From NCBI GenBank assembly GCA_040285825.1, contig JAUPSS010000001.1:1674001-1738000 (forward strand): a stretch of DNA of 64,000 nt, read 5' to 3'. The stretch's first letter is position 1. Every line of letters begins with the position of its first letter. The notes beneath the pieces are model-generated. The model ran no database searches. It was not told the DNA's origin and was given only the letters and a program-made list of their open reading frames with translations. Position numbers and translations under genes: made by a program. This document shows, in pieces, positions 56,491 to 64,000 of the stretch. The stretch comes from Eukaryota sp. TZLM1-RC (taxonomy: Eukaryota > Metamonada: BaSk clade).

Positions 56491-59400
56491 TTTTTTTTAA
56501 ATTTAATTTTATTCAAAACCTATAAATCAACATCTAAAAAATCCATCTCTCCCAAAACAAAAACACTAGATGCAACTCTCTCATAGTGAGATCCAAGAGA
56601 AAGCAAAGCATCAGAAACCATCTTCAACATCCCCTTAAAAATAGAAAACACAATTCTATTTTGCCAAAACAATCTGTTGAAATTTCTGCCAGTTCTTCTC
56701 TTTACAATCATTTCAAAATCATCCAAAAAACGTAAAGCAGTTGGTGCAAGTGAACCAAAAAGGGAAAATACAAATGGATACAAATTGTATTTTGCATGCT
56801 GTAGACTGGCCAATTTGGACAAAGGTTCATTGTATTTTTGAATTTAAAATTTTCAGCATTTGAAAGGGGATTATGAATTTCAGAATTAACAAGCCTTTCA
56901 TTTGAGGCATTACAAGGATCAACAGACATTACATCCAATAAAATGAAGCTTCCATCTAATCCAGGTAATATGAGATCACCTCTATTATTCTTATGAAAAT
57001 CATTTTCAGCATCAAACAGATTTGACAACAAAGGTTCCAAGAAGGATTCAATTCTATGAGATTTACACATACAATATAACTGGTCTCTTACAGCATCATG
57101 AACCTTGCTTCTAAAAAGTAATAAAATGTTTACAATTTAACAAATGAGTAGTTGTAATTTCTCGAGAACATTTACAAATTAAATTATGAGGTAAATTATC
57201 AGGCCAGATAAAGGAACGAAATCTCATATTCAGAGTCCAAGCAGAATCGGATAAGAGAGTACCATAAACTTGTGGAATTGTTGTTACTAAGGCAGAAGAA
57301 GTACTGTCACACATATCTTGTAAAAGATTTGCAAAAGCGGGATTCTTTTTCTTGGCCAAGCCAAGTCTAACATCAAAATCCAAGCTTTCAAAAATCTTTG
57401 ACAATTTTTGTTGAAGCTTTTTACAGCAAAACTGTAAATTAAATAGAGATCGGTTTGGAATTTCTTGAATTGATTGAGGAAAACATTTGGTCCAAATTTG
57501 TGGCGGTAATTTTTCAAGTTCACAAGATAACTCATACAAATAGGGACTACAATTGGGGACTAACAGATGAGAATCATCAGGAAATCTACGAGAAAATTCA
57601 TAAATAAAATTTTGCCACCACCCAAGAATGCTGATTGACACAAAATTGAAGATTTAGTAAAACCAATACCACCCAAATTTGCTGAAGAAAATAAATGGCT
57701 TTTCAACATTCCTGGTTCTACATCCAATAAATCAGCAAAAAAATTCTGTTCTCAATGAATTAAAAGAACGACAAAAATCTAATGCTATGGAAGGAGCACA
57801 AGATCTCAAAATGTGGGTTATTCTCCCAGTGTAGCAAATTTTAAGCATGAAAAATTTAATATGCTTTTCTATATCTAAAGAAGAAATTTTTTTTTTTAAA
57901 ATTTAATTTTATTCTAAACCTATAAATCAACATCTAAAAAAATCCATCTCTCCCAAAACAAAAACACTAGATGCAACTCTCTCATAGTGAGATCCAAGAG
58001 AAAGCAAAGCATCAGAAACCATCTTCAACATCCCCTTAAAAATAGAGGACACAATTCTATTTTGCCAAAACAATCTGTTGAAATTTCTGCCAGTTCTTCT
58101 CTTTACAATCATTTCAAAATCATCCAAAAACGTAAAGCAGTTGGTGCAAGTGAACCAAAAGGGAAAATACAAATGGATACAAATTGTATTTTTGCATGCT
58201 GTAGACTGGCCAATTTGGACAAAGGTTCATTGTATTTTTTTGAATTTAAAATTTTCAGCATTTGAAAGGGGATTATGAATTTCAGAATTAACAAGCCTTT
58301 CATTTGAGGCATTACAAGGATCAACAGACATTACATCCAATAAAATGAAGCTTCCATCTAATCCAGGTAATATGACATCACCTCTATTATTCTTATGAAA
58401 ATCATTTTCAGCATCAAACAGATTTGACAACAAAGGTTCCAAGAAGGATTCAATTCTATGAGATTTACACATACAATATAACTGGTCTCTTACAGCATCA
58501 TGAACCTTGCTTCTAAAAGTAATAAAATGTTTACAATTTAACAAATGAGTAGTTGTAATTTCTCGAGAACATTTACAAATTAAATTATGAGGTAAATTAT
58601 CAGGCCAGATAAAGGAACGAAATCTCATATTCAGAGTCCAAGCAGAATCGGATAAGAGAGTACCATAAACTTGTGGAATTGTTGTTACTAAGGCAGAAGA
58701 AGTACTGTCACACATATCTTGTAAAAGATTTGCAAAAGCGGGATTCTTTTTCTTGGCCAAGCCAAGTCTAACATCAAAATCCAAGCTTTCAAAAATCTTT
58801 GACAATTTTTGTTGAAGCTTTTTACAGCAAAACTGTAAATTAAATAGAGATCGGTTTGGAATTTCTTGAATTGATTGAGGAAAACATTTGGTCCAAATTT
58901 GTGGCGGTAATTTTTCAAGTTCACAAGATAACTCATACAAATAGGGACTACAATTGGGGACTAACAGATGAGAATCATCAGGAAATCTACGAGAAAATTC
59001 ATAAATAAAATTTTTGCCACCACCCAAGAATGCTGATTGACACAAAATTGAAGATTTAGTAAAACCAATACCACCCAAATTTGCTGGAAGAAAATAAATG
59101 GCTTTTCAACATTCCTGGTTCTACATCCAATAAATCAGCAAAAAATTCTGTTCTCAATGAATTAAAAGAACGACAAAAGTCTAATGCTATGGAAGGAGCA
59201 CAAGATCTCAAAATGTGGGTTATTCTCCCAGTGTAGCAAATTTTAAGCATGAAAAATTTAATATGCTTTTCTATATCTAAAGAAGAAATTGAATCAAGTT
59301 CAATTTTCATTTTTTCCAAAATAACTTGCAATTCATTCTGAATTTGAGGCACATTTCCTAACCAACAACCAAGGAACTTAAAAGCATCACTACTATAATT

Positions 59401-61309
59401 AGTAAAAGGGACAATAGAATCGTTTATCACGAGGTCTTGAGCAGAAGAGCCAATCAGAAGGCATTTGCTGGCATTAAGATGAAGCCCAATATTTTCATAT
59501 GAATCGGCAATTTCTTGAGCAACCAATTCTAGTAAATCAAATGAACCAATCAAGGATATATCATCCATATAAGCAACTATTTTTATAGAAGGGTATTTTT
59601 GCTTAATGATATTTAAAGTTTTGTGAATAGCTAAACAAAACAATAATGGGCCTAAAGGTTCTCCCTGCTTCACTCCAGAAGATGATTTAAGACCAAATGA
59701 ATTAAAAATTAAATCTGATTCTTTCCCATAAAAATGGTAGAAAAAACTCGATAGCTCAGGAAAATCAGATTTAATAACTTCAAAAATTACTTCTCGCTTT
59801 ACAGAATTAAAAGCATTTTTAAAGTCGAGATTAAAAATAAAATTATTTTCCTCTGCATTAAAAAAGGTATCAGAAGAAGAAATTGAATCAAGTTCAATTT
59901 TCATTTTTTCCAAAATAACTTGCAATTCATTCTGAATTTGAGGCACATTTCCTAACCAACAACCAAGGAACTTAAAAGCATCACTACTATAATTAGTAAA
60001 AGGGACAATAGAATCGTTTATCACGAGGTCTTGAGCAGAAGAGCCAATCAGAAGGCATTTGCTGGCATTAAGATGAAGCCCAATATTTTCATATGAATCG
60101 GCAATTTCTTGAGCAACCAATTCTAGTAAATCAAATGAACCAATCAAGGATATATCATCCATATAAGCAACTATTTTTATAGAAGGGTATTTTTGCTTAA
60201 TGATATTTAAAGTTTTGTGAATAGCTAAACAAAACAATAATGGGCCTAAAGGATCTCCCTGCTTCACTCCAGAAGATGATTTAAGACCAAATGAATCAAA
60301 AATTAAATCTGATTCTTTACCATAAAAATGGTAGAAAAAACTCGACCGCTCAGGAAAATCAGATTTAATAACTTCAAAAATTGCTTCTCGCTTTACAGAA
60401 TTAAAAGCATTTTTAAAGTCGAGATTAAAAATAAAATTATTTTCCTCTGCATTAAAAAAGGTATCAGAGGCAATAGCAGCAACAGAAGCACCATCAATTG
60501 TTTTGATTCCAAATTGATGAGGATTCAAAAATGTAGAAGCTTTGTCTTTGACACGATCGAAGACAATTGATGCTAGCAAACGAGAAAGAGATTCACCAAC
60601 AGCAATTGGGCGTATTCCATCAGGTTTGATTCCGTTTCCAGGCTTTACTAAAGCAATCAGACGTGCTGCGAGTAATTCAAATGGAGGATTAATTTTCAAA
60701 ACAATCAATTGTTGAAAATAGTGGGCTAGATCATCAGCAATTTCGGGAGCACTGGAACACGCTATTTTTAACAGATCAAAAGAAATTCCAGATGGGCCTG
60801 CTGCTTTCCCCTTTGGCAATTTTTGAATAGCTTTAAGAACTTCAATTGCAGTAATAGGATTTTCAATCCAAAAAGGACACACTTCAGGCTTGCTGCACTT
60901 GAAATTTTCTTGAGGATGCAACTTTTGAAGTTTTTCAAGGGTATCAGAGTTTGCATCAGCCAAAGAAGAGGAAAACAAAGACTGCTTTGCGGCACCATAA
61001 CGACCACGTAAGCACAATTTACGGCAAATTTTTGATTTTACAATTTTTCTATTTCCAAATTTTTTCTTAAAACAATTTTTGTTTTTTCTAGCAAAATATT
61101 TCCAGAAGGATGAAATATTCCACTTATTATTTTTCAATTCAGAAGTAAAATTTCTCATTTCCATTGAGAAGGGGATTGTGCTGGCGGGACTTATTTCTAC
61201 TGGGATCCGGATCGGGGGTCTTACGGTATCAACGGCTTTACAATTCGTACAAAACAGAAGTTTTCGACCATTTCGTGAATCTGCAACATCTTTTTTGCAA
61301 AATGGAAAA
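56491..61309 (-). mobile_element. Family B copy, 5'-truncated, inserted in E and hosting another B
   Basis: The TSD tccaatt is at 56484-56490 and 61310-61316. B sequence is at 56491-57888 and 59875-61309. It is truncated at the CPFCKKD finger, so it lost the zinc knuckle. The nested B lies at 57889-59874. Single-base breaks occur near 56838, 57113, 57612 and 57741. Confidence 0.92.
57889..59874 (-). mobile_element. Family B copy inserted in B, same orientation
   Basis: The TSD agaagaaatt is at 57879-57888 and 59875-59884. It starts at SDTFFNAEENN just before motif A. Motif B reads KQGEPLGP (Asp to Glu). A base change or extra G near 59085 and homopolymer breaks near 57935, 58123, 58191 and 58238 disrupt the C-terminal half. 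Confidence 0.92.
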
Positions 61310-61332
61310 TCCAATTGATTCATTGAGAACAA
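59056..61332 (-). pseudogene. 758-codon open frame with a duplicated RT (B plus nested B)
   Basis: The host B frame runs from its finger CPFC...CTNC through the complete RT (YMDD) to ELDSISS. It continues in frame into the nested B at SDTFFNAEENN, giving a second motif A, motif B (KQGEPLGP) and YMDD, the thumb, and a stop after LFSSSKFGWYWFY. The first eight or so residues are antisense E sequence. The fusion is a by-product of the nested insertion and has no RLE. Confidence 0.85.
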
Positions 61333-63120
61333 TTGCTGAAATTGTTCAACAGCGCTGTTATCAAATTGGTCTTTCTCTAAATATTTCCAAATGTTTATTG
61401 ATTGGTAGAGAGCCTGCTGATCTCATTATTGATGATCAAAGTGTTCCTTTTATCAATTATTTTGAATCAGGATTTCGTTTTTTAGGTTGTTATTTGGGCA
61501 ACTTTGATGAAATTCGAAATCAGCTTTCCTCTCTTTTGGATAATTTTGAAGAAGAATTGATGGTTCTTTCAGATTTAAATATTGAAAAACATCTTAAATT
61601 TTTCTTCCTCAGAATTTGTTATTCAGGGAAATTTACTCATATTTTACGATCAACATCACCATCTATTTCTCTCGAATTTTGCAGAATTTTTAATGAATTA
61701 AGAACAAAATTTTTGGCTAATTTGCTCGATATTGATTCTTCTTTTTTACGTAGTCATATTTTTTGTAGCACAGAATTGGGAGGCCTGGATTTTCACAAAT
61801 CAAAATATTTGTGTAAAGCCGCATTCATCGGTGGAGGAAAAAATTTCGTTTTGAATTTTTGAAACGTTTTCCTGAAAACCAGCATTTGATAGAATGTTGT
61901 GTTAGTGACTATTTAGTGTCCTTGCAGAGTGAAATTGAATGCATCTCTCCTCACATATGGTCCAAATGCTTTCCTGCTGATATTCAAGAAATTCCACCCA
62001 GGAGTTTGATTTCCTTGAAATTTGCATATGCAAAATTGCAGAAAAAGATATTAAAAGTTTTTGAAAACTTGGATTTCACTGTTCGTCTTAGCTTGGCTTA
62101 AGAAAAGAATCCCGTTTTTGCAAACTTTTTAATTGACCTCAAGGATAGTAGCTCAAGTTGTCTTATTTCCCAGATTCCAAATGTATATGGTCTATTATTA
62201 AATGATCATCAATGGACAACTGCCTTCAGGATGAGGTGTTTCCTGTGGCCATGTAGTGTGCCAAATGATTTGATTTGTCGTTGTGGTCAGCTCATTAATC
62301 TGAATCATTTATTTAATTGCAAATTTAATATTACATATCGCTCAGTTGTTCACGATGCTGTTAGAGACCAACTATACGCTATGTGCAAAAAGCCATCACA
62401 TTGAAGCTTTTGTTGAACCACTTGTGCGAAGGTTGTCATCTGAAAATGAAAATGAAAATACTTTTTGGGAAACGCCGTGCTGATTTAATTACCCCTGCGT
62501 CTGATGGTGTTATTAAAGTTGTTGATGTTGTCACTGTTGATGTTTGTAAAGACTCAGCAATTGACTTTGCTAAAAGAGATGAAACTCCACTTCGCTTTGC
62601 TGAAAGAGCAAAATCAAAAAGTACAACGAACCCTTATCTCAGCTAGGACGTGTTGAGCATGTTAAGTATCAGTTGGTTCCATTTGCTGTTTCTCTTTTTG
62701 GTAACATTGGAATATCTGGCATTAAATTTCTTGAAGGTTTCAGAAGTTTAATAAAAGAAAGAGCAGGAAAAGAATTGAACTTCAATTTCTGGCACAATAG
62801 AATTGTTTTCGGTATTCTTAAAGCAATTCCAGAAATGTTGACCAAAGCACTGTTACAATTGGGAATAGAGTATGAAAATCGCGCGCTTAAAAGATTTGAT
62901 GATGTTGATGCGTGTATTGAGGATATTGAGTTCTAGTTGTTTGTTTGATGTTTTGTTAGCGTTGAAAATAAATTTATTGGAAAAAAAAAGAAGATTTTCG
63001 GCAAAAGGATATCTTCTAGAGAATTCAAATACAAAATTTTTTCCACCACCAACAAATGCAGCTTTGGCCAAATATTTTGATGAATTGAATCCAACACCGC
63101 CAAGTTGAACATCAGAAAAA

Positions 63121-63263
63121 TGTTTTTTGTAAAATTTTAATTTATTTTCAAAACCACAGTCTAAAAGTCAATTTCTTCAAAACAAGCTTCCACACCATCA
63201 AACCTTACAGCAGCAATGTTTTCATAATGTGCACTGACAGACATTAAAGCTTTCGAAATCATT
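63121..63263 (-). mobile_element. Family A 3' end fragment
   Basis: It holds the tail, UTR and last 33 codons of A (SVSAHYENIAAVRFDGVEA region). The left junction with A2 repeats the breakpoint at 16620. It is cut by the B tail at 63264. Confidence 0.87.
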
Positions 63264-64000
63264 TTTTTTTTTTTAAAATTTAATTTTATTCTAAACCTAT
63301 AAATCAACATCTAAAAAATCCATCTCTCCCAAAACAAAAACACTAGATGCAACTCTCTCATAGTGAGATCCAAGAGAAAGCAAAGCATCAGAAACCATCT
63401 TCAACATCCCCTTAAAAATAGAAAACACAATTCTATTTTGCCAAAACAATCTGTTGAAATTTCTGCCAGTTCTTCTCTTTACAATCATTTCAAAATCATC
63501 CAAAAAACGTAAAGCAGTTGGTGCAAGTGAACCAAAAGGGAAAATACAAATGGATACAAATTGTATTTTGCATGCTGTAGACTGGCCAATTTGGACAAAG
63601 GTTCATTGTATTTTTGAATTTAAAATTTTCAGCATTTGAAAGGGGATTATGAATTTCAGAATTAACAAGCCTTTCATTTGAGGCATTACAAGGATCAACA
63701 GACATTACATCCAATAAAATGAAGCTTCCATCTAATCCAGGTAATATGACATCACCTCTATTATTCTTATGAAAATCATTTTCAGCATCAAACAGATTTG
63801 ACAACAAAGGTTCCAAGAAGGATTCAATTCTATGAGATTTACACATACAATATAACTGGTCTCTTACAGCATCATGAACCTTGCTTCTAAAAGTAATAAA
63901 ATGTTTACAATTTAACAAATGAGTAGTTGTAATTTCTCGAGAACATTTACAAATTAAATTATGAGGTAAATTATCAGGCCAGATAAAGGAACGAAATCTC
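63264..64000 (-). mobile_element. Family B copy, 3' part, continues past the window
   Basis: The tail is at 63264-63276. Coding runs from GEMDFLDVDL through RLE RGDVILP...LLDVMSVDP and zinc finger CKCS...HLLNC to MRFRSFIWP at the window edge. Breaks near 63536 and 63614 are single-base losses in homopolymers. Confidence 0.9.

Larger units (their letters stand above)
53240..62936 (+). pseudogene. Family E RT-RLE protein, interrupted
   Basis: The linker RKLALKGRYGSAKQ is followed by RT finger LPSGKAPGPSMITFD, split by F between the first serine and SGKA. Then come a stop near 55933, RPIAIGESLSRILA, motif A NLDFKNAFNAVKR, motif B SSGVKQGDPLGPFFF and the YMDD motif, with B inserted just after it in DDISIIGPI. 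Continuing from 61310 are LNISKCLLIG, FLGCYLG, thumb, LGGLDFHKS, a stop at 62099-62101 (AAA to TAA), zinc finger CRCG...HLFNC, RLE RRADLITP...VVDVVTVD, and C terminus CIEDIEF. Extra bases near 62385-62465 and a lost base near 62610 break the frame. Confidence 0.87.
53191..62988 (+). mobile_element. Family E copy, nearly complete, hosting F and B
   Basis: The TSD agaagatttt is at 53181-53190 and 62989-62998 in A2. E sequence is at 53240-53563, 55818-56490 and 61310-62988, about 2.7 kb, starting at the GIWDVTPLWKFF linker, so the zinc knuckle is lost. At its 5' edge 53191-53239 holds two copies of ttaccaccaatttaaaaa that match no E sequence. The 3' UTR has gaaaataaatttattgg before the A-tail. 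Confidence 0.9.
45253..63120 (-). mobile_element. A2 copy hosting F and E nests
   Basis: A2 sequence lies at 45253-46204, 53042-53190 and 62999-63120. The F insertion (46205-53032, TSD ggagctttt) and the E insertion (53191-62988, TSD agaagatttt) separate the parts. Joined, it equals the 1.2-kb A2 units at 14174-18594, with the same tail as 17371 and the same right-hand breakpoint (catcagaaaaa). The 296-codon stretch 45294-46184 is open with zinc finger CKCGAALTLLHLFNC and RLE. Confidence 0.88.

Noticed and set aside
1-64000. CRISPR array, prophage, bacterial operon or toxin system
   Set aside because: No short regularly spaced repeats, no bacterial gene organisation, and every long frame is explained by the retrotransposon families.
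1-64000. LTR retrotransposon or retrovirus-like origin suggested by the YMDD motif
   Set aside because: No LTRs, protease, RNase H or integrase. Tails, target duplications and 5' truncation are typical of non-LTR elements.
1-64000. rDNA-specific insertion as in R2-type RLE elements
   Set aside because: No rRNA sequence was seen at any junction. Targets are other elements or unique DNA, with varied TSD sequences.

Overview
The window is AT-rich eukaryotic DNA and almost nothing but retrotransposon. It holds a nested, rearranged pile of non-LTR (LINE-type) elements from at least seven related families, labelled A to G here (the letters are mine). A2 is a sub-variant of A. All families share one protein plan: an N-terminal CCHC zinc knuckle, a CxxC...CxxC finger, a reverse transcriptase with a YMDD active site, a C-terminal zinc finger (C-x-C...H-x4-C), and a PD-(D/E)XK-like restriction-like endonuclease (RLE) region of the form R-x-D...VDV-x-(T/S)-VD. 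No apurinic-type endonuclease, LTR, integrase or protease was seen. Full-length copies are about 3.3-3.5 kb: a roughly 75-nt 5' UTR, one ORF of roughly 1060-1130 codons, a 20-60 nt 3' UTR, usually an AATAAA signal, and a short A-rich tail. Target-site duplications (TSDs) of 6-12 bp frame many copies.

Layout. 1-10351: E, C, A, B and G fragments with several inversions. 10352-10914: unique DNA carrying a 63-bp direct repeat. 10926-31886: a G insertion framed by an 11-bp TSD. Inside G lies a D element (11376-30604). Inside D are a captured piece of host DNA (12473-13472) with a hAT-type MITE and an exon of HMG-CoA reductase, a head-to-tail series of A/A2 3' ends (13461-18594), a full-length A carrying E and D insertions (18595-23885), and an inverted D/A chimera (23886-25914). 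31919-44335: A hosting a full-length F, which hosts two B copies and a short F, followed by a second A region hosting a full-length A. 45253-63120: one A2 copy hosting a full-length F (itself hosting a full-length B) and an E copy (itself hosting an F and a B, the B hosting another B). 63121-64000: A and B.

The only host gene recognised is a class I HMG-CoA reductase fragment whose TTEGCLVAS motif looks animal- or plant-like rather than fungal. I therefore infer a eukaryote, possibly an animal or protist, and cannot name the species. The pile may be heterochromatin. Elements insert mostly into each other, and many junctions are microhomology joins, inversions or duplications.

No copy has an undamaged full ORF. 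Most frame breaks are one-base length changes in homopolymers, so some may be uncorrected sequencing error. The full-length copies at 18595-23885, 40262-43580, 46205-53032 and 47277-50761 look young and may have been active recently. The most unusual signal is that all six full-length 5' ends seen, from four families, start with 7-10 T residues on the sense strand, which truncated copies lack.
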